From positions 1 through 55,476 of the forward strand of contig UPXY01000014.1 in the NCBI GenBank assembly GCA_900538305.1: a stretch of DNA of 55,476 bases, in the 5' to 3' direction. The stretch comes from an uncultured Collinsella sp. Its GTDB lineage: Bacteria; Actinomycetota; Coriobacteriia; Coriobacteriales; Coriobacteriaceae. Shown in pieces: positions 17,506-28,310 of the stretch (positions within the stretch are counted from its first letter, which is position 1; each line of letters begins with the position of its first letter). Under the pieces are notes generated by a model. It was not told where the DNA came from. It did not search any database and was given only the letters and a program-made list of their open reading frames with translations. Position numbers and translations under genes: made by a program.

Positions 17506-18618
17506 ATGGCAGGGCATGGAAGATGGGCGGAGCTCGACGACGCGGCATTCATGGCGAGCCTGCCGCTCGCTCAGACCGATATCGATTACGACGTGGAGCG
17601 AAGAGGCGAGGACGGGCTCATCGAGTGGCTGCTCGGCGATGCGGCGACGCGTGTTGTGCTCGTGAACGGCGGGATGGTCGCGGTGCCCCGGCACACGCAG
17701 GGCACTTCGGCGGGCGCGCTCTTCTGCTTCAACGACCCTGCGGCGCCCCGTCCGGATGCGACGGTACCCGAAGGTGCGCTCTCGCTCGCGCTGCTCTCGG
17801 GTTCTGAGGTGCGCGCAGAGGCGCTCGGCGATGGGGCGCTCGTCATCTACCTGGGGCTCGATCGCGCCAGCGAACCCGCAACGCCCTATCTCGCCCTCGA
17901 TATCTCGCGCCCCGCACCTGCGGTGAACGCCGCGCATGTGAGCGCGGACCAGGGGATCGACGGCGCGACGGGCTCTCTTGCCGAGCGCGCGCTGCGCGAT
18001 TTCGATTGGGTGGAGCTGCGTGAGTTCGCGCCGTGTGCCACGCCCTTCGAATCCGGTGTTGCCACGACAGCGGTCGCGCTTGCGGCTTGGCACGCGAACC
18101 AGCGGTTCTGCCCGGTTTGCGGTGCGCCTGTGCGCCCGACGCTCTCCGGCTGGGCTCAGACCTGCACGAGCCCGAACGATGCGGGGCGTCTGCTCTTTCC
18201 GCGCATCGAGCCCGCAGTGATCACGGCGATCGTCGACGACGCAGACCGTATTCTTCTGCAGAACAACGCCGCATGGCGCAAGAAGTTCTTCTCGGTCTCC
18301 GCAGGATTCGTGGAGGCGGGCGAGAGCCTGGAACATGCGGTTCGGCGCGAGGCGCGCGAGGAGGTGGGCGTCGAGCTCGACGAGGTGCGCTACCTGGGTT
18401 CGCAGCCGTGGCCGTTCCCTGCGTCGATCATGCTGGGGTTCCGCGCGCATGCCTGCTCTACCGAGGTGCTCGTCGACCATGAAGAGGTGGGATCGGCGCG
18501 CTGGTTCACCCGCGACGAGCTGCGCCGCGCAGTCGAAGCGGACGAGGTCGAGCTCCCCGGCCGCGCCTCCATTGCGCGCCACATGATTGAGCAGTGGTAC
18601 GGCGAGCCGCTCGGTTGA
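17506..18618 (+). CDS. nudC: NudC-type NAD(+) diphosphatase (Nudix)
   Basis: 370-aa Nudix hydrolase that in characterised relatives splits NAD(H) to NMN(H) and AMP and can decap NAD-RNA. The Nudix box GFVEAGESLEHAVRREAREE begins at res 267, and the NudC-specific SQPWPFP is at res 299-305. The preceding Zn-ribbon has CPVC (Cys202, Cys205) and Cys220, but the fourth cysteine expected a few residues later is replaced by an SPND segment, so metal binding may be altered. The N-terminal ~190 residues are a divergent NudC-like domain. The ATG has GGCGGAGG upstream. It starts 53 bp after the permease gene and may be cotranscribed. Confidence 0.88.
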   Translation: MAGHGRWAELDDAAFMASLPLAQTDIDYDVERRGEDGLIEWLLGDAATRVVLVNGGMVAVPRHTQGTSAGALFCFNDPAAPRPDATVPEGALSLALLSGSEVRAEALGDGALVIYLGLDRASEPATPYLALDISRPAPAVNAAHVSADQGIDGATGSLAERALRDFDWVELREFAPCATPFESGVATTAVALAAWHANQRFCPVCGAPVRPTLSGWAQTCTSPNDAGRLLFPRIEPAVITAIVDDADRILLQNNAAWRKKFFSVSAGFVEAGESLEHAVRREAREEVGVELDEVRYLGSQPWPFPASIMLGFRAHACSTEVLVDHEEVGSARWFTRDELRRAVEADEVELPGRASIARHMIEQWYGEPLG

Positions 18619-18633
18619 TGCGATCCCGCCACC

Positions 18634-18704
18634 CACTGAATCACCTTTTCTCGACAGTTTTAGGCCTTCAACGGGAAAAACCGTCGAGAAAAGGTGATTC
18701 AGTG
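18634..18704. repeat. 22-bp perfect inverted repeat after nudC
   Basis: CACTGAATCACCTTTTCTCGAC (18634-18655) has its exact complement at 18683-18704. With one mismatch the stem continues for about five more base pairs (GTTTT with AAAAC). It lies 16 bp behind the nudC stop; the remaining ~200 bp up to uvrA contain only a TAGAAT -10-like hexamer at 18870. It could serve as a terminator for either strand, or be a REP-like element. Confidence 0.7.
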
Positions 18705-18906
18705 AGATGGGGGGCGGGCGCCGGTCGTCGCGGGCGCAAGGCATCGATGCAGGGCGGGTACCGGCCGTCGTGGTGGGTCGGTGCCTCGCATCCATCGAAC
18801 AAGGCTTGAACAAACCGTGACGGATGCGGCGCGTGGCGGCGGTCTGCCCGGCGCGATCGTCTGCTGCGCTAGAATCAAAGGTTGCCAACAATGAAACGGA
18901 GCAACC

Positions 18907-21774
<2,868 letters not shown>

Positions 21775-21790
21775 CGTGTGCGAAAACCGC

Positions 21791-21826
21791 GCTATGTAAA
21801 CAAGTCGCGGGGTTGATTGTACGCGC
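21791..21826. repeat. single arm related to the palindrome upstream of gap
   Basis: GCTATGTAAACAAGTCGCGG followed by GGTTGATTGTACGCG matches the right arm at 35480-35514 (GCTATGTAAAAAAGTCGCTG and onward) with several substitutions. The complementary left arm is absent here, so this is a half copy or decayed relative. Confidence 0.5.
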
Positions 21827-21896
21827 CGGGGAAGCACCAGCCAATAACCCCCGTCCCTAATGGCGGGAACGGGGCGATTGCACATAACCGGGGAAG
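21808..21896. repeat. imperfect direct repeats in the ybaK leader
   Basis: The ~27-base block 21808-21834 (core GATTGTACGCGCCGGGGAAG) recurs at 21870-21896 (core GATTGCACATAACCGGGGAAG). The second copy supplies the ribosome site of the ybaK gene. A GC hairpin CCCCGTCCC...GGGAACGGGG (21849-21874) lies between them and could end uvrA transcription. Confidence 0.45.
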
Positions 21897-21903
21897 GACG
21901 TCC

Positions 21904-22392
21904 ATGGCAAAACAGGAGAAGCTGCAGAAGACGAACGCCATGCGCGAGCTCGATCGCGCGGGCATCGCTTACGAGGTTCAAACGTACGAGGTCGATGAGA
22001 GCGATCTCTCGGGCGTCCATGTCGCCGAGCAGCTCGGCGAGGATCCCGGTCAAGGTTTCAAGACCCTCGTCACCGAGACGCCCAGCGGCGGACATGTGGT
22101 GTGTTGCATACCCGTGGCCGAAGAGCTCGATCTTAAGCGCGCAGCCTCCGTGGCGGGGGAGAAGACGCTCAGCATGATGCACGTGCGTGACCTTGTGCCG
22201 GTGACGGGCTATATGCGCGGGGGATGCTCGCCCATAGGCATGAAGAAGCGCTTCCCCACGATCATCGACGAGACCTGCGAGCTGTGGGACGAAATATACA
22301 TCTCCGGCGGCCGTCGTGGCGTGCGGCTCGCCATCGCACCGGACGATCTCGTGGCGTTCACCGGTGCCACCGTCGCCGCGATCACGCGATAG
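21904..22392 (+). CDS. ybaK: YbaK/EbsC-type aminoacyl-tRNA deacylase
   Basis: 162-aa single-domain hydrolase. In characterised relatives it clears Cys-tRNA(Pro) made by prolyl-tRNA synthetase. The YbaK signature is present: KTLV near res 57, a conserved KRAASVAGEKTLSMM helix with the catalytic-region lysine, GYMRGGCSPIGMKK, and the C-terminal GGRRGVRLAIAPDDL. Size matches the stand-alone YbaK clade. The ATG at 21904 follows GAAGGA at good spacing; the TTG-initiated extension to 21817 is not credible. It is monocistronic between uvrA and an envelope gene. Confidence 0.93.
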   Translation: MAKQEKLQKTNAMRELDRAGIAYEVQTYEVDESDLSGVHVAEQLGEDPGQGFKTLVTETPSGGHVVCCIPVAEELDLKRAASVAGEKTLSMMHVRDLVPVTGYMRGGCSPIGMKKRFPTIIDETCELWDEIYISGGRRGVRLAIAPDDLVAFTGATVAAITR

Positions 22393-22517
22393 GATCTTGT
22401 CCACAGGCATTCTGTGAAGGTGCTTTGGTTATAGCTTGAAGAATCCCCAAACCCGGGTTCGGTGTTCACCGCGCTTGCTATAGTTATGGCTGTTAGCGAA
22501 TGAGAGGATCTTCCCCT

Positions 22518-23681
22518 ATGCACTCGAAACACACCTCACGGGTTCTCACACTGCTCGTTTCCGCCGCTCTTGCACTGGGTACGTTCCCGGTCTCTGCGTT
22601 CGCCACCCCTTCGAGCGAACTTCAGGCGCAGGTCAATGAGGCGTATAGCACGCTCACCCAATATGCCAACGAGCTTGAGTCTGCGAGCAACGAGCTCTAC
22701 CAGCTCCAGCAGGATCTCGAAAGCACGCAGAATGAGATCGCTCAGACCGAGGACGATATCGCCGAGCTCGAGGTGAAGCTCGAAGAGGGGCAGGAGAAGC
22801 TCTCCGAACGCCTCGCTGAATCGTACAAGCAGGATACGTCGAGCAGCCCGCTTTCCGTGATCGTGGGCGCGTCCGATTTCGAAGAGCTTGTCACGAGGTT
22901 CTACTACGCCAACCGCATGATCGACTACGACTCCGAGCTCGTCGAGGAAGTCAAGTCGACGCGCGAAGAGCTTCAGCAGCGCCGCGAGGACCTCGCCGAG
23001 CAGGAAGCGGAGCAGCAGCAGCTTGTCGAAGAGCAAGAGCAGAAGACCGCCGAGATCCAGGCGAAGGTCTCCGAGCAGCAGGCGTATTACGAGGGGCTCG
23101 ATAGCGAGCTCCAGCAGCAGCTTGCCGAAGAGGAGGCTCGCCGCGCCGCCGAGGAGGCTGCGCGTCAGGAGGCCGAACAGGCCGACCGCGAAGAGCAGGG
23201 GAACAACGGCGGTTCAAATACCGATAACAACGGCGGCAGCAACAACGGCGGCGGCAACGGCGGCGGCAGCAACAATGATTCCTCGAACACCGATTCCGGC
23301 AATGCGCCCTCGAGCGTGGTCGACATAGCGCTCGCGCAGGTGGGGAAGGGTTACGTGTTTGCGACCGCAGGCCCCAACACGTTCGACTGCTCCGGCCTGG
23401 TAACCTACTCCTACGGCCAGATGGGCATCTCGATCACCCACTCCTCGCAGGCTCAGTACAACATCGTGGCAGGGAAAGGCCATCTCGTGTACAGCACGAG
23501 CTACCTTTCGCCGGGCGACCTTGTCTTCTGGGGCCATGGCGGCAGCGGTAGCGCGATCTACCATGTGGGCATCTATATCGGCGGCGGACAGTATGTCCAT
23601 GCTTCCTCGCCGGGTGTTGGCGTCGTGGTGAGCACGCTCTACACGGGTGGAAACTTCGCTGGCGGCGGCTCGCCGGTATAA
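22518..23681 (+). CDS. secreted coiled-coil NlpC/P60 peptidoglycan hydrolase
   Basis: 387-aa exported endopeptidase expected to cut stem peptides. Signal peptide res 1-30 (basic n-region, hydrophobic core, cleavage near AFA-TPS). An α-helical coiled coil spans about res 35-230 and resembles the regulatory N-domain of PcsB/RipA-like hydrolases, which is held inactive until engaged by FtsEX-type complexes. A 35-residue Asn/Gly/Ser linker follows, then the NlpC/P60 domain with catalytic Cys in DCSGLV, His in YHVGIYIGGG and a third polar residue region YVHASS. The ATG at 22518 follows GAGGA; an upstream ATG at 22500 lacks a ribosome site. It lies directly upstream of murJ. Confidence 0.92.
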   Translation: MHSKHTSRVLTLLVSAALALGTFPVSAFATPSSELQAQVNEAYSTLTQYANELESASNELYQLQQDLESTQNEIAQTEDDIAELEVKLEEGQEKLSERLAESYKQDTSSSPLSVIVGASDFEELVTRFYYANRMIDYDSELVEEVKSTREELQQRREDLAEQEAEQQQLVEEQEQKTAEIQAKVSEQQAYYEGLDSELQQQLAEEEARRAAEEAARQEAEQADREEQGNNGGSNTDNNGGSNNGGGNGGGSNNDSSNTDSGNAPSSVVDIALAQVGKGYVFATAGPNTFDCSGLVTYSYGQMGISITHSSQAQYNIVAGKGHLVYSTSYLSPGDLVFWGHGGSGSAIYHVGIYIGGGQYVHASSPGVGVVVSTLYTGGNFAGGGSPV

Positions 23682-23715
23682 GGCTGGCGGCGCCCGCGCG
23701 CAGCTCGATTCGGAT

Positions 23716-23742
23716 CAGCGCCCTCGGTTGACGGGGGCGCTG
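23716..23742 (+). terminator. hairpin between NlpC/P60 gene and murJ
   Basis: CAGCGCCC (23716-23723) pairs with GGGCGCTG (23735-23742). No real U-tract follows (TCATGTAT), so it may be only a weak terminator. Confidence 0.4.
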
Positions 23743-23770
23743 TCATGTATAGGGGAGGTATGCGGACAAG

Positions 23771-25429
23771 ATGACGGAGCTCGAACCAAGGAGTGAGGCC
23801 GCGGCGCCGATTCCCGGCCAAGAGTCCGAGGAAGAGGTCGAGGAGCTCGTATCGCGCAAGGCGAACGGCGCGAGCCTGCTCGTCATCATCAGCCGCATCA
23901 CCGGCTTCGGTCGCACGATGGCGCAGGCGAACGCCCTCTCCGGCGCACTCATGTCGGTGGCGAGCTGCTATACCGTCGCCTCGAATCTGCCGAACATGCT
24001 GTACGAGCTCGTCATGGGCGGCATGCTCATCACGTCGTTTCTGCCGGTGTACCTTTCGGTGCGCGGCAAGCTCGGCCGTACGGGGGCGGCAGCGTACGCT
24101 TCGAACCTGCTCTCGCTCGTCCTCATCGTCATGGGCGTCCTTTCCGTGGCCTGCCTCATCTTCGCCGTGCCCATTGTGTGGACGCAGTCTGCAGGGGCGG
24201 ATGCAGCCTTTGATTTCGAGCTTGCGGTCTGGTTCTTCCGCTTCTTTGCCTTCGAGGTGATCCTCTACGGCATGTCGTCGGTGATCTCGGGCGTGCTCAA
24301 CGCCGAACGCGATTATTGGTGGAGCACCGCAGCTCCCATCGTGAACAACGTCATCACCATCGCCTCGTTCTCGCTCTATGCCTTCTTGGTGAAGGGTGGC
24401 GTCGTGGGTTGGCGCGAGGGGCTCATCATCCTTGCTGTCGGCAATCCGCTCGGCGTCGCGGCGCAGGTCTTCATCCAGTTGCCTGCGCTGCGCAGGCACG
24501 GCGTTCGCCTGCGGTTCCGGGTTGATCTGCACGATCCGGCTATCAAAGAGACGCTCACCATCGGGCTCCCCACGCTCATCATCATGCTCTCGTCGTTTCC
24601 CACGAACGCCGTGCAGTCGTCGTGTGCGCTCCAGGTCACTGCAAACGGCGCCGCGATCTCGTATTATGCGCGCGTGTGGTACGTGCTGCCCTATTCCATC
24701 CTCGTGATCCCCATCACCACGGCCTTGTTCACCGAGCTCTCGAATTACCGTGTCGCCGAGCGCATGGATGCGTACCGCCGCACGGTCGCTTCGGGCATCC
24801 GCAAGGTCGGCTTCACCACGATTCCCTGCATGCTGCTGCTCATGACGTTCGCTCCCTACCTCGTCGCGGTCCTTGGCGGTCTCGATGCGGAGGACGCGAT
24901 GCTCACGGCAACCTACCTCCAGGTGCAGTCGCTCGCGCTGCCGTTCTACGGCGTGTCGACGTATCTGCAGAAGGTGTGCTCGTCGCTCATGCGCATGAAG
25001 ATCTACATGGTCGCGAGCGTGGTTGCCGCCGTCATTCAGGTGGCGTTCTGCATCGTGCTCACGCCGATCTACGGGCTCTACGTCGTGCCGTTGAGCTCGA
25101 CGTTCCTCTTCATCGCCGTGGATGTGATCTCGCTCATCTCGATCCGCCGCGAGATTGGCGCATTCGGGTTGCGCTCCATCGTGGTGCCGAGTCTCCGCGC
25201 CTTCGGTTTCGGCCTTCTGGGTTCTGCTGTGGGCTGGGTTGTGCTCCATGTGCTCACCTTCGTTCTCGGTGAGCCGAGCGGTACGCTCATGGGCATCCTG
25301 TTCGTTGCGGGGGCCGGCATCCCGGCTATCGTGGCGTCGTTCGGCGTCGCATATATGATGGGTGTCTCTGAATCGCCCTTCTTCGATGGCATCTTCCGCC
25401 GCATTTCCCGTCTGCTCAAGCGGGCATAG
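23771..25429 (+). CDS. murJ: MurJ/MviN lipid II flippase
   Basis: 552-aa polytopic membrane protein of the MOP superfamily that moves lipid II across the cytoplasmic membrane for peptidoglycan synthesis. A ~35-residue acidic cytosolic N-tail (EESEEEVEELV-like) precedes the first helix with SRITGFGRTMAQANALSG, then SNLPNMLYELVMGGMLITSF, both diagnostic. About 14 hydrophobic segments are countable. The C-terminus is short and has no kinase-like extension of the mycobacterial type. GGGGAGG lies about 12 bases before the ATG, a little far. Neighbours on both sides are envelope genes. Confidence 0.93.
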   Translation: MTELEPRSEAAAPIPGQESEEEVEELVSRKANGASLLVIISRITGFGRTMAQANALSGALMSVASCYTVASNLPNMLYELVMGGMLITSFLPVYLSVRGKLGRTGAAAYASNLLSLVLIVMGVLSVACLIFAVPIVWTQSAGADAAFDFELAVWFFRFFAFEVILYGMSSVISGVLNAERDYWWSTAAPIVNNVITIASFSLYAFLVKGGVVGWREGLIILAVGNPLGVAAQVFIQLPALRRHGVRLRFRVDLHDPAIKETLTIGLPTLIIMLSSFPTNAVQSSCALQVTANGAAISYYARVWYVLPYSILVIPITTALFTELSNYRVAERMDAYRRTVASGIRKVGFTTIPCMLLLMTFAPYLVAVLGGLDAEDAMLTATYLQVQSLALPFYGVSTYLQKVCSSLMRMKIYMVASVVAAVIQVAFCIVLTPIYGLYVVPLSSTFLFIAVDVISLISIRREIGAFGLRSIVVPSLRAFGFGLLGSAVGWVVLHVLTFVLGEPSGTLMGILFVAGAGIPAIVASFGVAYMMGVSESPFFDGIFRRISRLLKRA

Positions 25430-25449
25430 CTTGGATCAGCGACCGGGCT

Positions 25450-25489
25450 GCCTCCCATCATGTCGTTACTTGAGAACATGATGGGAGGC
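25450..25489. terminator. bidirectional hairpin between convergent murJ and aminotransferase
   Basis: GCCTCCCATCATGT (25450-25463) pairs perfectly with ACATGATGGGAGGC (25476-25489) across a 12-base loop, between two convergent genes. Neither side has a clear U-tract. Confidence 0.6.
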
Positions 25490-25528
25490 GGTGCGGCGAG
25501 ATCGAATAGGCTGCGCAGAAAGCGGGTT

Positions 25529-26728
25529 TTATGCTTGGGTGTGGCGACGGACGATCTCGATTGCATCGGGTAGGCGCGCGATGTCGATATCGGTGGGAAG
25601 CCCCACGATGCCGCCGTAGCGCTTGAAGAAGCCTTGGTAGCGCGGATCGTCTTCTGACATGTTATAGGGCGCGAGCTCGAATGCACCGGGGTAGAACGGC
25701 ATCCGGTACCAGTCGACGCAATACAGGTGGTTGCCGCGGAGCTCCGCGATGAGCGGATCCGCTGCGGCCTCGCTGGGAAGCACGATAGGGAAGCGGATGA
25801 GCGATTGCTCGCGAGCGACGGTGCGTGCCGCCTCGGGGATCTCGATGCCGTTAAGCTCCTCCAACGCCTCGAGGTAGCCCTTCGTCCACGCGATGCGATT
25901 CGCCTCGTCCTCGTTGAGCGAGGAGAGGCCGTCGAGAATCCTCTGCGCGATCCACTCGCTCGGCAGGTAAGACGGATAGGGGAGGCGGCCACGGCGTTCC
26001 ATGTCCGCAACGGGCAGCTCAAGGCGGCCTGTTGCGGCAAGATGCGCCCTCGCCGGCCCGCTCAGGGCGCGCGGAAGATGCGCGAGCACCCGGTTCTGAT
26101 TGCGATAGCGGCGAACGGCGGCATCGATCTTTTCAGGAAGCGGCGGCAACGTTTCGAAGGCACGGGTGAGCGCGGCGTAGAGGTTCGCATCATCCATGGC
26201 AGGGTTCACCCAGATCGCTCCGCCGAACCCCACGCCGAGCTGCTTCTCGATGCCCATCGAATGGATGGAGATGTCGGCGATGGGCTTGCCTGCGGCGTCG
26301 CGCGCCATGCGGGTAACGCAGTGCGCGCTGTCTTCGACGACAAGCGCCCCGGCGGCATGGGCCTTTGCGGCGCACGCAGCGGTCTTGGTACAGTCGATCA
26401 TGCCGTATGAGTGCTGCACGATCACCGCACGCACATCCTCGTCCACCTCAAGCGCTTGGGCGTCGACGGTGAGCGTCGCGGGGTCGATATCGGCGTATGC
26501 GGGCGCGAGACCAGACGCCACGATGGAGTCCGCCGCGGTGCAGCCGGTGAAGAGCGTCGTGACCACGCACCCTTCTCCGCGCACCTCGCGGAGGGTGCGG
26601 AAGACCTCGCGCATGCCGTAGCGGGCTTTGAAGACGAGGTGCCAATCGCATGCCCGGGTGCCGGTGCGCTGGGCGAGCGCCTCGCGCAGGTGTACGAGCG
26701 CGCTTCCGGTGGTATTCGATTGCGCCAT
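25529..26728 (-). CDS. DegT/DnrJ/EryC1/StrS-type PLP aminotransferase
   Basis: 399-aa fold-type I PLP enzyme of the sugar/polyol aminotransferase family. Visible family marks are the glycine/threonine-rich cofactor segment (TTLFTGCTAADSI, res ~57-70), VVEDSAH with the PLP-pyridine Asp133, and the Schiff-base lysine Lys162 in SIHSMGIEKQLGVGFGG. The PLP loop is somewhat divergent from the usual SFxxxKxxxxGEGG. The ATG at 26728 follows GAAAGG. It lies downstream of an ATP-grasp ligase gene (64 bp gap) on the same strand, so the two probably act together on an amino sugar or amino acid for the cell surface. The substrate is unknown. Confidence 0.82.
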   Translation of the reverse strand: MAQSNTTGSALVHLREALAQRTGTRACDWHLVFKARYGMREVFRTLREVRGEGCVVTTLFTGCTAADSIVASGLAPAYADIDPATLTVDAQALEVDEDVRAVIVQHSYGMIDCTKTAACAAKAHAAGALVVEDSAHCVTRMARDAAGKPIADISIHSMGIEKQLGVGFGGAIWVNPAMDDANLYAALTRAFETLPPLPEKIDAAVRRYRNQNRVLAHLPRALSGPARAHLAATGRLELPVADMERRGRLPYPSYLPSEWIAQRILDGLSSLNEDEANRIAWTKGYLEALEELNGIEIPEAARTVAREQSLIRFPIVLPSEAAADPLIAELRGNHLYCVDWYRMPFYPGAFELAPYNMSEDDPRYQGFFKRYGGIVGLPTDIDIARLPDAIEIVRRHTQA

Positions 26729-26792
26729 GGCCGCTGCCTTTCACTCGAAGAGGCGGGTACGGCGGCGCATGGCCGCGGCTCCGCCCGGTTCT

Positions 26793-28037
26793 CTAGAACG
26801 AGGTGTCCGTCGCCTCGGGATAATAGCGTGCGAATTTCCTGAACTGGTTCTTCTCCGTGAGTTCGACGTCGATCATGCGACGGAGCCCTCGGTCGTGCAC
26901 ATAGCGCTGCGGATCGAAGACGCGTTTTTGGCGGATGAGGTCGTCAACCTCGGCCAGGAGCGCCTTGTCACGGACGTAGCGACGCAAAAGCGAGCAGGGA
27001 ACGAGGGTGTAGAGCGCAGGGTTCTTGGCGATGCGCACCTCGTCGCCGGTATCGTCGAGCGCGTCGCGCACGAGCACTTCCATGGGGTTCACGCCGCCGG
27101 CGACGTTGTAGTAGGAGTTGCGACCCATGCGCGGGTTGCAGTCGAGGAACACCTCGCGCCCCGTGGCGGGGTCGCGCTTCACGTCGAAGTTCGCGAAGCC
27201 GCGGTAGCCTGCGTCGGCCAAGAGAGCGGAGGCACGCTCCCAAAGCTCGGGCTTCTCGCGAATGACCATGGCGACGGGGTTGCCGAGCATCGCGGGCGCG
27301 TGGTCCTCGAGGAGCACCTGCGCCGCTCCAAGCAGGCGCGGGCGTCCGTCGCGGCCGATGTAGAGCGTGAGCGAGTCCATGTAGGTGTCGTCGCCGCCGA
27401 TGAGCTCCTGGACGAGGAAGTCGCCGGTGAAACCCGATGCTCGCAGTCCCTGCCACAGTTCGTCGAGTTCGGCCTGCTCAGTCGCGAAGTACACCTTCTT
27501 GAACCCTTTGAGCAACGTGTCGTAGTACCCGGCGGAGACCGCGGGCTTGGCCACGACGGGGAAGGGGATCGCGGAGGGCGCGATGGGCTCCGTTCCGGCG
27601 AGATGCACGACCTCGGTGCGCGGTGCCTCGAGCCCGTGCTTGCGGCAAAGCTCGGCAAAGGTGCCCTTGTCGCATACGGCATCGAACGCGGCTCGCGGCG
27701 GGATGGTGCATGATACATATCCAGGCAGCTCGGCATGGAGCTCTTCGAGCGTCTCGATGAGCGGGTCCGTGTTCGCGACGAGCACGATTGTCTTGCTTGG
27801 ATGCTGGGTGTGCACCTCTTCGAGCGCTTTGAGCAGAAGCTCCGGTGTATAGGCTTCGATGAAGTGGAGCTCAGCGAGTTTCGAGTGGGTGATCGCACCG
27901 ATGAAACCCGGGCCCAAAGCGATGCTCTTGATGTGGTAGGCTTCGTGGAATTCGCGGATGAGCGCGTACGACCCAATATCGCCGCCCAGGACGACGGGGA
28001 TGAAATCGGTGCGTGCGGGCGTGACGGAAGCAGGCAT
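26793..28037 (-). CDS. ATP-grasp carboxylate-amine ligase (COG3919-like)
   Basis: 414-aa ATP-grasp enzyme. The N-terminal pre-ATP-grasp domain starts IPVVLGGDIGSYALIREFHEAY, followed by the ATP-binding lysine in FPVVAKPA, a VQELIGGDDTYMDSLTLY strand, and the metal-binding FLDCNPRMGRNSYYNVAGG. This layout matches predicted carboligases that include D-aspartate ligase, which attaches D-Asp to the stem peptide without tRNA. A role in peptidoglycan or surface-peptide synthesis is therefore reasonable but unproven. The start at 28037 has GGAGA six bases upstream; the upstream extension to 28331 is not supported. It is first in an operon with the aminotransferase. Confidence 0.82.
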   Translation of the reverse strand: MPASVTPARTDFIPVVLGGDIGSYALIREFHEAYHIKSIALGPGFIGAITHSKLAELHFIEAYTPELLLKALEEVHTQHPSKTIVLVANTDPLIETLEELHAELPGYVSCTIPPRAAFDAVCDKGTFAELCRKHGLEAPRTEVVHLAGTEPIAPSAIPFPVVAKPAVSAGYYDTLLKGFKKVYFATEQAELDELWQGLRASGFTGDFLVQELIGGDDTYMDSLTLYIGRDGRPRLLGAAQVLLEDHAPAMLGNPVAMVIREKPELWERASALLADAGYRGFANFDVKRDPATGREVFLDCNPRMGRNSYYNVAGGVNPMEVLVRDALDDTGDEVRIAKNPALYTLVPCSLLRRYVRDKALLAEVDDLIRQKRVFDPQRYVHDRGLRRMIDVELTEKNQFRKFARYYPEATDTSF

Positions 28038-28088
28038 GTGGTCTCCGTAGCTAGATGGATGATATTCGGCCGAGTGGCCGTTCAGTCG

Positions 28089-28120
28089 CCTGCGATTATA
28101 GCCTACTGGCGAAAAACCCC
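28089..28120 (-). promoter_or_regulatory. TATAAT box with GGGGTTTTTCGCC motif, ATP-grasp operon
   Basis: On the minus strand TATAAT (28093-28100 region) lies about 55 bases before the ligase start. It is preceded by GGGGTTTTTCGCC and a weak TTCAAG -35 at 19-base spacing. A near copy of this arrangement occurs at 30070-30107. The remainder of the 273-bp gap up to the next gene shows nothing clear. Confidence 0.4.
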
Positions 28121-28310
28121 TTGAATTACCCGAATCTTCCAAAGTGTCCCGTGCGAGATGGCGGTGCATGACGGCAGCGTTTTGCCCCGTCGATGCATCC
28201 GCTGGGTCTAGCCTGAACCCCAGCTCTTCAGCTTGCGGCTCGAACAGGATTGCCGCAGATCCCGTTTGCAAGCTGTTGTATGATGCTGCAAGCGTTCGAG
28301 GGAGCAAAGC

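Noticed and set aside
18780..18900. SOS box upstream of uvrA
   Set aside because: CGAACAAGGCTTGAAC is a direct rather than inverted arrangement of GAAC and does not match a LexA palindrome.
23215..23300. CRISPR-like or satellite repeat in the NlpC/P60 gene
   Set aside because: It is an in-frame Asn/Gly/Ser linker with repetitive AAC/GGC codons, not spaced identical repeats. No CRISPR array was seen anywhere in the window.
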